From Anaeramoeba flamelloides (lineage: Eukaryota; Metamonada; Anaeramoebidae): a stretch of 64,000 nt of DNA. The notes under the pieces are model-generated. The model searched no databases, was not told the DNA's origin, and worked only from the letters and a program-made list of their open reading frames with translations. Of this stretch, positions 24,169 through 35,226 are shown one piece after another. Where the stretch lies: positions 9,548,001 through 9,612,000 of the forward strand of contig JANTQA010000023.1 of assembly GCA_027625915.1 (NCBI GenBank). The letters are read 5' to 3'. How positions within the stretch are numbered: position 1 is the stretch's first letter; each line of letters begins with the position of its first letter. A program made the translations under genes and the position numbers.

Positions 24169-24645
24169 TTAATTTTTTAAAAGGATGATTACGTGTTCAA
24201 TTTTGTTTTTTTTGACGATTTCTTCTCTGATCCTTTTGTTTTCTTTTTTTTCTTTCTTTTTCATATATTGATGCACTTTAGGTGGTTCGTAGTATTCACT
24301 GAAATACACCCTCGAAGAAATGGTGTTTAACATATCCGTAAAATCTTTTAACAGAAAGGGCAAAAAGCAAATAGAGAAACAAAAAGGAAAAAAAAAAAGT
24401 TATAATTGAGAGAATTGTATAAGATCCTTGGTATCCAAAAAAAAAAGAAACTGAATTTCAAATTAATTACACTTCTCGTTTTCTGCAATTCGATCATTAA
24501 TTGAATTTTTGTCTTCTGTTTGTTCAACGTTTTCCATTATCATTTTTATTAAAAGTATTTCAAACTAAAAAAAATGATTATTAAAAACCAGAAATCCAAA
24601 AACTTCAACTCGAGTTTCAAATTCACCATTAAAAGATTTTTCCAT
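24169..24645 (-). CDS. Hypothetical protein, 101 aa, three exons
   Basis: Not recognised. Exons 24645-24610 (36 nt), 24564-24471 (94 nt) and 24344-24169 (176 nt) join with phases 0 and 1 across GT-AG introns of 45 and 126 bp (GTTGAA...TTTTTTTAG and GTAATT...GTTAAAAG) into 306 nt with a TAA stop. Each junction is otherwise closed by stops, so the fit is unlikely to be chance. The protein begins MEKSFNGEFETR, has an acidic helical middle (MENVEQTEDKNS), then MLNTISSRVYFSEYYEPP and a charged coiled-coil-like tail (about 70-90). No signal peptide or membrane span. It looks like a small cytosolic or nuclear helical subunit; I assign no function. Confidence 0.55.
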
Positions 24646-27600
24646 AGTGTCAATTACGAAGATTGGAAAGGTTTTTTATTTTTTTCTCTTTATTAGAAAG
24701 ATATATAATAATTGTTAATATTGGCCTATTTTTGTATATAAATAAAATTACGGTAGTTTTCCAATGTTTGTTGTTAACATGTTTTTAACAACACAAATAA
24801 TTAAAATAATTCTGTTTTTAATATTTGTTCTAAATCTTGAGGGTAAACTTTAAAAAGCAATTTAAATTTTGATTTTAAGGGAGTATTATTTTTTAATAAT
24901 AAATAGAAATATTGTTGAGATCTTTGAAAAAATTTTTTATATAATTTGTGTTTTTTCTTATAAAATGGGTGTGTTAAACTCATTTATATTCTTTATTAAT
25001 TTGAATCATTTTATTTTAAATCCAAAATTTATATGTTTCCAATGTAAAACGAAAAAAGTAGTTTATTATTTTTATTAACAATTATATTAATTCTTGAAAA
25101 TGGTCCATGGTATTTTTAGTTTTATGTTGGAAAGTCATGATTTTCAAAGAAAATTTTATCCTTTGTTCTTATTTTTAATTATAAATCTTCAAATTCAAAT
25201 CTCAGCAAATAAATTTAATCTAGAGTAAAGTGATTTAATAAATGAAAATTTTATAGAATCTTAACTAAATGTTTATCAATCAAAATTGATATCTATTAAA
25301 CGACAAATTTTTTATTCTTAAAAGGTTTAAAAAAGGTCATTTTTGTGTTTTCAAAAAATGAAAAAAAATTCCAAAAAAAATTCCAAAAAAAAAATGCAAT
25401 AAAATTTTGAAAAAATTTTTTTATTAATTGTTTGGTCTTATTCACAAGAATTTTTAATAATAATCTAAAGCATTTTGGGAAGAAAAAATAATTTTGGATT
25501 TTGTAGATAAAATTATAAAATTCCAAATTTCTTCAAGAAAATTTTATTTTGAAATAATAAATTTCCTCTATTAATAAAAATACAATTTTTAATTGGCATA
25601 TGTAAATTTTTTGAAATTTTTTATGATTATAATCATCTGTGGTTTAATAATACTATTATTTTTCAATTATATTAAATAAATTATTTTTTTTTTCTTTAAC
25701 CATGATTATTATCATTAAAAAGAAAGAAAAAAAAATCAACATATTACTATTTTTGACAATAACGACTTGATGTTGTATAATATTAATTGAAATTACTCTA
25801 TTAAAATAATTTTTTTTATCAAGTAATAAATAAATTGAATTTTATACTTTTGGTTTTCCTAGAAAAAAAGGAAAAAAAAAATTATCTCACTGAAAAAAAA
25901 TATTTTATTCGGTTTCATGGTTGAATATAATTTTTTGCTACAATGCTTATATAATATTTTTGATGTAAAGAATATCACCTATAACAGATTTTAAAAAGTT
26001 ACACAATTATTGTGGAAGAAGGGGCCCTTTATTTATTTATTTATTTTTGATGTAAAATACATTAATAATTTTATATTTTTTTCTTCTGGATTTAATTTAG
26101 AATTTTTCTTTCTAATAAATGTAATAAATTTTTTTATCTCAATATATTAAAAAACCCAGTTTTACAATAATTAAAGTATTTATATTTATTTTGATTTTTT
26201 TTCAAGTACTTTTAAACTCTTGGTATAATAATTTCCTAAAAATAAATCCAATTTAAATGATTTTTATCATTTTTTTATTTTTTGTAAATACAAAAAAAAC
26301 TCTTTTTTGTCTTTTTGAATTTGTTTTTTGATATTTTTTTGTTTTATTTTCTTTAAAAAAATGTATCAACAACATTTCAGTTGCTTATTGAATTGTTTAT
26401 CTAAGCTTTCTATAAAAAATGCTTCTTTCCCCAATATGATAAAGAAAACAAAAAGAAAATTGTTTTCATTTTCTACTTAATTGACCAATCGATGAAAATA
26501 ATCGTAAAATCTGGATAGACGGATTAAAATATTTTAATATTTCTAATATATTAGTATATAATATTATAATAATATTTTTGATATTATTAGAAATAGAGAT
26601 TCAATATATTTATTAGCCCCAGTGTGGAATATAATTATTTTTGAGTCTTTAACTAAATTTATAAATAAAAATTTAGGAATTTGGGAAGTTCTGTAGAGTT
26701 AATAGGGTGTCGTCAAGTACCTAAGAGTATCTTCAAGCGCCAAGGTTTTTTTTAATTTTAGAAATGAAAAGAAAATTTCTTAACTTTTCTTTTTATTTCG
26801 AAAATTAAAAAAAAATAAAGTTAAATAAGAGGAATGAACCCCCCCCCCCCGTTGAATAATAAAAAAAAGAAAGAAAGAAAGAAAAGTTTTTTCATTTTGA
26901 ATAAAACAAAAATGAAAAATGAAAGTTGGATTTTTTATTGTATAAACAATTTTTCAATAAATATCTTTGATTTCGATCCTTTTTAAAAAAAAATATTTTT
27001 TGACCTTTTGTTGTGTGTAGTTTATATTCATATATATATAATTTAATGATTCCAAGATAGACAAATAATTTTTTTTTTTTTATATTTCAATTACCCTAAA
27101 CCTCAAATCAAGAATTATACTTGTTTTTGAATAATAAATGAGAAACAATTTTCACTTCCTTGCCCTTATTTCGCTTTTTCAAATAAACTTTTCAAATTAC
27201 AACTGTCTTCCTTGGCAACTCTATCTTGAAAAGAAAATTTTGGAAAAGAAAGCGAAAGTTTTCCCATTTATAATTGAAATACCTGTAGAATAACCGTATA
27301 TACTTTGTTGAATTAATTTTCTAAAGTTCTGATTTTTATACAAAAGCTTTACCAATAGGGATCTATCTGTTTTTTTCAAGAAAAAGTAGGACACAATAAT
27401 TATTAGATTAGGGTGAAATAAAAATTTCGGAATGAATTTTTAAATGTGAGTAAAAGAAATTCTGTGAATCAAGAATTTTTATTAGTGAAAACAAAATTTT
27501 TCGAAATTGACAAACACTGAAAAAAAAACTACTGTTTTTAGATTAGGTAACTCAATTTGGAGTAAATTGAAAACTAAAAAGTATTATACAGAATAAATTG

Positions 27601-27732
27601 ATCAAAATTATGAGTTTTTCAACAATACAATTGATAATAAACCCTCCGAGACAATTGTAAAAAAATGATCAAAAAGTTTTTATTTTTTTCTTCTTTTATT
27701 TTTTTCAAAAATAAAAACTTAAATTACATCTT
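24646..27732. other. Intergenic between two divergently transcribed unknown genes, about 3.1 kb
   Basis: No recognisable gene. It contains a repeat fragment at 25520-25710 (matching 4378-4550), a degenerate repeat at 26480-26740 (matching 45950-46180), a type-B hairpin at 26745-26820 and a run of 12 C at 26839-26850 followed by an AAAG simple repeat. Confidence 0.5.
26480..26740 (+). mobile_element. Degenerate dispersed repeat, partner at 45950-46180
   Basis: Shares ordered blocks with 45950-46180: AATAATCGTAAA(A/T)T(C/T)TGGATA, TTAGCC(C/T)(C/T)AGTG, TTTTTGAGTCTTTA and AAATAAAAAT, ending at a GTCTAAGAGTGTCT-like segment next to the hairpin repeats. Translated on the plus strand, both copies give broken but similar peptides (residues around W-I-S-K-L and F-L-N-K-N-L), so they may be remains of a retroelement ORF. 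Confidence 0.45.
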
Positions 27733-28347
27733 ATGACCACTCGAGGAATTTTTCCAAAAGAAAAATGGCCACCAGAGTCACACACAAAAGGAAAGGGTTT
27801 TGTAATCGAAGGGAAAGTTGTCAAGGTCAATTCACACGTTGTTAAAAAGGAAGGTGTTTACCAAGGCTATCTGAAATCGCAACTGACACACGACAAGTCA
27901 CGCCAGTATACTCGCATTGCGTTACAAATAGTTTCTGCATGGGAAAAGAATAGACAAAGTATAACGCACAAGGGAAGGAAAATGCAGGTCAACGAGTCCT
28001 TGTTTGATCGGCTACCAATTTATGAAACGCCAGATGTCCAATACAAAGAATACAAAGTGCACCGAGGCGCTATCCATGACTTTTGGGCAAGCCAAACAAT
28101 CGTTAGTGAAACTGGTATCAAGGACTATTCAGTGGTTTCCCTTGAAACAAACGGAGACTCCATCTTTGTTACAGACCTCAAGGTTTTGAAGGAAGGTACC
28201 GATAAGGATCTCTCTCGTCCTAAAATGAATCTTGGCCAAAACTTCCAAAATATGCTTCAAAAAACCCAATTTGAATTACAAAGGGACGGGCAGCTTGAAA
28301 AAGAAAAAGTTGAAGAAGACAGTAACAGCGACTGGGATTCTGATTAA
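27733..28347 (+). CDS. Hypothetical protein, 204 aa, intronless
   Basis: Not recognised. The single ORF begins MTTRGIFPKEKWPPES and ends in an acidic EEDSNSDWDSD tail, a typical CK2-like acidic C-terminus. Composition is clearly coding: base use is much less AT-rich than the surroundings, with C/G at many third positions, close to the style of the EF-1alpha gene, which suggests a well-expressed protein. It has a soluble mixed alpha/beta composition, with no signal peptide, membrane span or low-complexity insert. Segments such as GFVIEGKVVKVNSHVV and GDSIFVTDLKVLKEG look like beta strands. No catalytic motif is evident. Confidence 0.75.
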   Translation: MTTRGIFPKEKWPPESHTKGKGFVIEGKVVKVNSHVVKKEGVYQGYLKSQLTHDKSRQYTRIALQIVSAWEKNRQSITHKGRKMQVNESLFDRLPIYETPDVQYKEYKVHRGAIHDFWASQTIVSETGIKDYSVVSLETNGDSIFVTDLKVLKEGTDKDLSRPKMNLGQNFQNMLQKTQFELQRDGQLEKEKVEEDSNSDWDSD

Positions 28348-29549
28348 TTTTCCTTTTATTTTTCAAAATTAAATATTTCACACGAAAAAATATTCCATCA
28401 GTTTCTCAAAAAGTTAAGCCATACAAACATCACAAACGTTCACTTTTATAGTTCCCTTCCTTAATTTGTATTTTGGAATCTGACTAATGTGTGGAACTTT
28501 GGGTTACGAGGAAAAATAACAACATTATTACAAAATAAAATCTATCTAAAAAGAGAAAAAAATAGCCCTAACTAAAATCTTTTTATTTTATTTTACACAT
28601 TTTTTTTACCTACTTTAAACAATTTAAAAACTTTTCCAAAACGGAATACCCCTTTAAGGGGAGATCCATTTCATCCAACATTTTCTTTTTGTAATCGAAA
28701 TTGTTTTTTATGACTTTCTTTCTGAAGTACCAAATTTAAATAAAAAACAAACTATAATGGACTACACAATACGTTTCGAAAAAACATCAATGGAAATTAA
28801 GTACATGTGCTGAAAAAAAGTACTACAGGTATTTGAAATTTAAGCCAAAGAAATTAGAATCTTGATTATTGCTTTTTTCAGTTCTTCAATATTCCTTTTA
28901 ATTTAGAATTTCCATTTCACACAAAATATATGTCCTTAATAAAATTAAGCACTATTTTTTTCTGATTAATATTTTTCGAAATCTAACATTATAACTTAAT
29001 TCAATTAACCACCGGGATAAATTTTTACAGAATAAAAACACTCTCAACTTTTGAATATCGAAAATATTTTTTGAAATTATTGTGTACTTTTTTATTTTTT
29101 TTCGAAAAATTGGGGTTGAGAAAATTTTGAAATCAGAGAATAAGTTAATATATTAAATAAGAATATTTTTCCAGAGAGTTTATCTTTTTAATTTGTCCTT
29201 TTTTTAATTTTACCATTTAAAAATAAAAAAAAAATTTGAAGACCAAATTAGTCCCTTTTGTGAAAAGAAAATTCCCATAATTTAGAATTTGTTTTAGTAA
29301 ATGAGTTAAAACAAGATAGTGTATCTAAAAATATACATAATTTCAAGTGTGAATTCAATGATTTTGGCAAAAAATGTTGGCAAGAAAATGTTAAATTGAA
29401 ACTTTATTTATTTTTATATTTTCATTTAGTTTTTTAATTGTATTAATGGAAATTATTTGATCAGTTTTACATTTTTAGTGTTTTTTGGGTCATAGGGACA
29501 TATCAAAACAAAAAATTGAATGGAACATAATCAAATGAAAAGAGATAAA

Positions 29550-30235
29550 CAATTACAATCAAGTATTAACGTTCAAAATGAATTCTTCAGATACACCACA
29601 AATACTATCCTTTTAAATTGGTTCAGGCTCTTAAGATCTTTTATTCAAAGATTAAAATAAATTTTTTTTTCAGAAATAATCTATCTTTTTTTTTTTTTTT
29701 TTATTTTTTGTAAATACCCACGAACTCACAAAGTAATTATAAGGGGTAGTATTGGTTTACAGTCAGTTTCACTTTTAAGGCACAAACTTACAACGAAATT
29801 TAAGGTACAAAAAAATCTCAAATTAAGGCACAAAATTTGGAATTTTTTGTTTTACAATTTATTTTTACTAGAATTTGAATTTTGTGCTTTAATTTTAGAT
29901 TTTTTTTGTGCCTTATATTTCGTTGTAAGTTTGTGCCTTAAAAGTGAAACTGACTGTATGGGTAAAGTATTAAATTAAATTGGGGTATTAGTTGAAAAAT
30001 ATTAATAACTGTTCTATATTAAAAAATCAATGGATAAATACCTTCTTAGGTGTGTTTCTAATGATATCCCAAGTAGATTTGAGAGTAGAACAAAAAATAA
30101 ATAAAAAAAAAAAAAAGATGGATTATTTCTGAAAAAAAATTTTATTTTAATCTTTGAATAAAAGATCTTAAGAGCCTGAACCAATTTAAAAGGATAGTAT
30201 TTGTGGTGTATCTGAAGAATTCATTTTGGACATCC
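29550..30235. repeat. Foldback element FB2 carrying a nested TA-flanked element
   Basis: Arms at about 29571-29700 and 30105-30231 are almost identical reverse complements (for example AATTCTTCAGATACACCACA against TGTGGTGTATCTGAAGAATT; AGGCTCTTAAGATCTTTTAT against its complement). Weaker matches continue outward to about 29550. The loop of about 400 bp contains the 197 bp element at 29760-29956, so without the insertion FB2 would be about 485 bp, near the size of FB1. Non-coding. Confidence 0.8.
29760..29956. mobile_element. TA-flanked MITE, copy 1 (197 bp), nested in FB2
   Basis: Terminal inverted repeats begin CAGTCAGTTTCACTTTTAAG on the left and end in the exact complement on the right. 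A TA dinucleotide flanks each end (29758-29759 and 29957-29958), as expected for Tc1/mariner-type TA target duplication. The whole element is nearly palindromic, with repeated AAGGCACAAA words and a centre of about 40 bp. A second copy lies at 62257-62455. Non-coding, so non-autonomous. Confidence 0.85.
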
Positions 30236-32664
30236 ATCTTTGAAATATTGTAATTTGATATCCCTCCAGCCGTACTGTAGAAATTTTCAGATATAGAGAT
30301 TAATTAAATATTTTTGAATTATATTTTATATAAGAGACAATTCAATTTCTATTATACCAAATATTTTATAAAAATTTAAACAAATTTTCTTTCATTTTCC
30401 TTTTTTTGGAAATAACTTAGATCTGACTTGAAAACAAATTAATGTTAAATAATATTTTGAAAAGCTAACTAAATAGTAAATTGTTTTTTCTATTTTACAC
30501 GATAAAGTTCTATCTTCAAAGTAAAGTTAAAAACAATGAAAACTTGAAAGGAAATAAACATTTTCAAACATTTATTTGAATTTATCAATAAAAGAAGGCA
30601 AATTTTTAATTTCTATTAAATCAATAAATAATTTGTCTAATACCAGTTATATTATTATAGAAAAAAATTCTTTAACGGTGACAAAAATTAAATTTCAAAT
30701 GAAAATAAATCATTAAAAACTTTCAAGTATTGTTTGGTCATTACTTAAAAATTATTTAAATCCGGTATTTTTGCATTTTTTGAAAAATGAGTTTCTTTTT
30801 TCAAGTGCATTTTTTTATTATATTAGTTTTTATTTTTTAACAAAGGTCGAAAAAACTGGAAAATAGTTTTTTTATTCTCTATAATAAAATTTATGATTTA
30901 TCATAAACTTTCATAACTTTTTTCACTCTTTGTAAAACAAGATAAAATTTTAAATGTAAAAATTATTACTCTACTTGATAAATTCACACACCAAGACTTT
31001 TGTGGTAATATTGAAACGGCTGTAATATGGTAATAAAAAGAAAATGAATTTAAACATTTTTTACATTTATATTTCAAAATTCAGTAATTTTCTGTATCAA
31101 ATTCAAATTGAAATCAACATATTAGGAATTGTAAAGTATTATAATTGAATTATTTTTTTTTGGTTCTAATAAACCCTAACTCAAGTATTTATGATTTAAA
31201 ATATTTTTATTTGGGAACAGAATAATATCTATGTTTATTGTTTTGATTTGGAAACAATCTCCTTGTTATAATCTGAGTGTGGTCTGGAAGAAAGATAAAA
31301 ATTAGATTGTTCGAAGTGAGATAAGATGATATTGAGGAGTTCAAGAAAGGTGAAGATTAATATCATCTTAGCACCAGAATAATCTCATTATTTTGAGTCT
31401 GGAAGGAGAACCAAAACCAAGAATTATAACCAGTGATTGTTGAATAAATGAAACTATATGAGATACAATTTATTTTTTCAACTCGGGATCTAACTCATTA
31501 TAACAAAAAATAGAACAAAAAAATTTGAACCAAAACCACCTAGTTCATTATTTTTTAATAGTATTTTAAAGAACTTGTTCTTCAAAAGATCCCATTCTCC
31601 AAATGTAGTTAGCGAAAACATTGAAATTGAATTTTACATTTTCATCATTAGAGATAAAACTTGGTTTAAATTTTACAGAGACAAACCAGATTGTCGAAGC
31701 AATGAGATCTATCTATCCTTTTAATTTCGGTTTGTCAGCCAATTCTCTAAAACGATCAAACTTAAAAATCTGCATGCATATGGGTTATAAACAATGAATT
31801 ATTTTGAAGATTCCTCTAAAACGTCTTGACTTGATGTAATAAAAAAAATGTTTTTTTTTTTTTTGAAATTATTTTTTATATTTTTCTCTACTTTCTAAAA
31901 CCTCTTATTTAAAGATCTTTTCTATCCTTTTTCAAAGAAAAAAGAGAACAAATTAATTTTTTTTTTAAAAAAATGATATTGCTTTTTTTTCAAAATGAGA
32001 AAAAAACAATATTTGTATTAAAGATATTGTTTTTAATAAAGAAATGGAATTTATTCCCAATCCAAACATTCCAAGAAAATTCAAGTGGTTTTTTTTTTTA
32101 GTTATTTTTGAACAAGTATTTTGGTTACTTGGGTCATAATATGTATTCAATTGGTTTTATATTGAGAAATTTTCAAATCTCATTGTTATCATTTAAACAA
32201 CTTCGGAAATAATAATTTCAAAGTACTTCTAAAATAACTTTAAATATCATATTTAAAGACAAATTTATTGGTAAAATACTACTTAATTCACTTTGTTAGA
32301 ATTGGAAATAAAAGATCAGAAAATTTCCAAACTTTTCTTAATAATACTAGTTATTCTCAAAATCTTTCCATAACAATTACAATGTTATCAAAAATTTTAA
32401 GAGTTCTAATTTCTTTCTTATCTATAGTTTTCAAAAATTATTTACTTGAATTTTATCAAAGAAAAAGTTTGAGTTTTAAAAAAAATAAATAGCTAATATA
32501 TTAAAAAATAATATTATTCTTAATCTTATTCTAAAAAATAAAAAAAGGATTCAACGTGCTTTATAAATATTAGTGGATCAATAAATTAATTTTTTCATCT
32601 TTTATAAAATTCAAAAATAAATATTTATGAATTTGTCTTCAAGTGCCGTAGAGTTTGGCCAAGT

Positions 32665-32825
32665 CCATAGATTTTTTTGTATATAAGAAATAAAAAGAAA
32701 ATATCTTGAATTTTCTTTTTATTTTTATAATTAAAAAAAACTTTTCAGCAGTTTTCCAGAATTTAACAGAATTGAATTAAATATTTTGATTTTACTCCAT
32801 TCTTTTGAATCCTGGGAAACCTAAT
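32665..32825. repeat. Hairpin repeat: type B followed by type A
   Basis: A type-B palindrome (about 32665-32745) has arms AAATAAAAAGAAAATAT and AATTTTCTTTTTATTT. Type A follows (about 32752-32825): CCAGAATTTAACAGAATTG, a centre, then CATTCTTTTGAATCCTGGGA. It is preceded by a CAAGTGCCGTAGAG motif like that flanking other copies. Confidence 0.6.
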
Positions 32826-32982
32826 GGCGGTTTTTTTTATTTTGTGTTGTTATTGTGAAAAATCTTTTGATTTTTTTAATCAAAAAAAAAAAAAAAAAAA
32901 AAAAACGAATGACAAACAAGAGGGGTTAATAACTCTTCTCTTGAAATAAAAAAAAATCAAATTAATGTTGAATATTTACGAT

Positions 32983-33282
32983 TCAAAAATTGCTAATAAA
33001 TTCAATTAATAAAAGTTTTAATGTGTTTACTTTATTTTTTCCTAATCTTTCTTTTTGATAATATTTTTTGAGCCAAGTTTTGATTTTTTCATTTTTAATA
33101 TATTTATCAAGGGCATAGTACTCAACATATATGACTAATTGTATCAAAATATTTTTTAATATCATTGAATCGACCTCAATTAAAAATTTGCAGTTTATTT
33201 TTTCTCTATTTGGAATTAATTTGGTATATTTATAAAGAGAAGAATGGTTGTGTGGGTTTCTTCTATTTAAAGTTCTGATCAT
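32983..33282 (-). CDS. Possible small hypothetical ORF, 99 aa
   Basis: Met-to-TAA ORF (MIRTLNRRNPHNHSS...) that is Lys/Ile/Leu-rich with a plausible helical middle. An open stretch just upstream (EDLLPNEETLKIEKCRTTF, 33350-33300) is in another frame and might be an upstream exon, but I could not join them convincingly. No family recognised. It may be a chance ORF. Confidence 0.22.
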   Translation of the reverse strand: MIRTLNRRNPHNHSSLYKYTKLIPNREKINCKFLIEVDSMILKNILIQLVIYVEYYALDKYIKNEKIKTWLKKYYQKERLGKNKVNTLKLLLIEFISNF

Positions 33283-34292
33283 TAAAGTCTGGAAAGTTTT
33301 TTTTTACCTCGAAATGTTGTTCTGCACTTTTCAATTTTTAGTGTTTCTTCATTAGGTAATAAATCCTCTTATCTTGGAACTATTTCAAAACTAAATCAAT
33401 ATTTAAAGAGTTGTGTTGTTATAGCTGTTGTTGGGTGTGAGTTTTGGAGATCATCTGTATTGTATCTCTTTGAAAATTTCGTTTCTTTGGATTTTTTTAT
33501 TGGTCAAAAATTACTTTGATTTTTAAAAAGTTTTTAATTTGACAAATAAATTTAAAAATTGAATTTTAGTTATATAAAATACTCAAAATGAATTCTACCT
33601 TGATGGAATTGAATTAGTATATAAAAAAGAATTATTTCAGATATCTAATAATACGTATTATTTAATATTTTTTTAGATTGTAGAATGGGATTATTTTTAC
33701 TATAAAACCCCTTTGTTTAATATTTTGAAGAGCTGATAGATCTTGCATTTTTCTTCTTATAATTCTAGTAGTATTTGGGATAACAAAACCAATTATAGAA
33801 TTATATCAAAATTGGTTCATTATTAAAGAATTGACCAAAAAATCGAGGTCGATTCATTTATAACAATAAAAAATTCTTAATTTTTATATTACTTTTTGAG
33901 ATTTTCTTATAAAAATAATAAATTTAAAAAGGTGATTCCTGTGCCAAAGTTTTTTTTGGAAACCAAATTGAAAATCTTATACTAAACTCCAAGAGTCTTC
34001 AATTCCTTAATCGGCCCGTTTTAGGAAAAATCTACGAAAATGATAAGCATTAAAAAGAATAAAAAATTTAGAAAAAAAACGAAGTGTGATAGTTCTGAAA
34101 TTTTTGTTTATATAAGATATGTAAGATTATTAAGAATATATTTTATCTTTGGAGTGTGGCATAAAATGCCCTCTTTACGAGAATAAAACAAAAGATTAAA
34201 GAAAAAATTTATCAAATTACAAGAAGAACTCGAAAAAAAAAAAAAAAAAAAAGTAAAATTAATAAATTTGATAAAAGAATTTAATAAAGATC

Positions 34293-35226
34293 TTAGTCTT
34301 CTTCTTCTTCCTTCTTATTTCCTCTCATTATGTTTAATTTTCTTTTTAATCTACCTGGTCTTCCGCCACCAAATGGGCTTTTTGAAGAAAATCCGATATG
34401 TTTTTGTGATTCAATTTTGACCATGAAAGATGGCACATTGACCAATTGGCTTCCGACAGAGATGTGTCTTTGTTTAATGAGTACCCTTGCGTGGTGAATG
34501 GATCTTGCTAAGCCTGATTTGTATACTTGGGTTTGTAATCTTCGATCGAGAAAATCATCAATGGTAAGTGTCAAGACATATTCAAGTCTTTGTTTCTGTT
34601 CGTCGAGGATTCCAAGATTTGTTAACCTTCTTAAAAGTGCTGCACCTTCAAAGATTCTTCTTGGATCTTTTTATTTTTTTTTGTTTTTCATTTTTATTAA
34701 AAGTGGGAAGAAAAGGAAGAAAAGTAGTATAAAAAAAAAAAAAAAAAAAAAAAAAGAAAAAATAAAATTGTATAAGGCATGGGTTGAAAAAACCAAGAAA
34801 GAAAGAAGGATAAAATTTGTGTTTTCCATTTATATTTTTTGTTATTATGAAGAAAGTAAAGGCCAATTAAATATAAAAAAAAGGTTGAACAAAAACAAAA
34901 ATAAAAAAAAAATAAAAGCAAGAAAAACAATGAAAAAAATTTTTTTTTTGATTTTGAAAGAATGGATGGAAAACAAGAAAAAAGATCTTTGTGTTTTTAC
35001 AAAAGGACAAATCTAAAAAAAAAAAAAAGAATAACAAACCATTTTCTTCAAGTGTAAGGAGGTTTCTTGCAGATTTTCTAATTTTAGCAAGTGTGTAATG
35101 AACTCTCCAGACTTCTCTTTTTGTTCGGAGTCCATATTTTCCTACAACTTTTAATTCGTGATCTAATCTTTCTTTTTGGTATGGACGACGTGGTGTCTTA
35201 AATGTTTTTGATTTTCTTCTTGACAT
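34293..35226 (-). CDS. RPS9: 40S ribosomal protein S9 (uS4), two exons
   Basis: Component of the small ribosomal subunit that binds the 18S rRNA 5' domain and helps decoding accuracy. Exons 35226-35040 and 34666-34293 (phase 1) give 561 nt, 186 aa. Seen: N-terminal [40 protein letters not shown], the junction [18 protein letters not shown], then the S4 RNA-binding domain with [18 protein letters not shown] and the [15 protein letters not shown] signature, followed by [13 protein letters not shown] and an acidic EEEED tail. Length and all family blocks are normal for eukaryotic uS4. The 5' exon donor is GTTTGT, weaker than the GTAAGT-type donors seen elsewhere. UAA stop. Confidence 0.97.
34667..35039 (-). 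other. RPS9 intron (373 bp)
   Basis: Donor GTTTGT and acceptor ATAAAAAG; it includes a T20-class tract. Removing it restores uS4 exactly at Asn-Asp-Pro-Arg-Arg. Confidence 0.9.

Larger units (their letters stand above)
28348..34292. other. Intergenic, about 5.9 kb, repeat-rich
   Basis: Between the convergent 204-aa gene and uS4. It contains the foldback element FB2 with a nested TA-flanked element (29550-30235), hairpin repeats at 32665-32825, and one weak ORF at 32983-33282. I see no other gene. Confidence 0.5.

Noticed and set aside
34498-35016. 172-aa plus-strand ORF overlapping RPS9
   Set aside because: Antisense of uS4 exon 2 and its A/T-rich intron.
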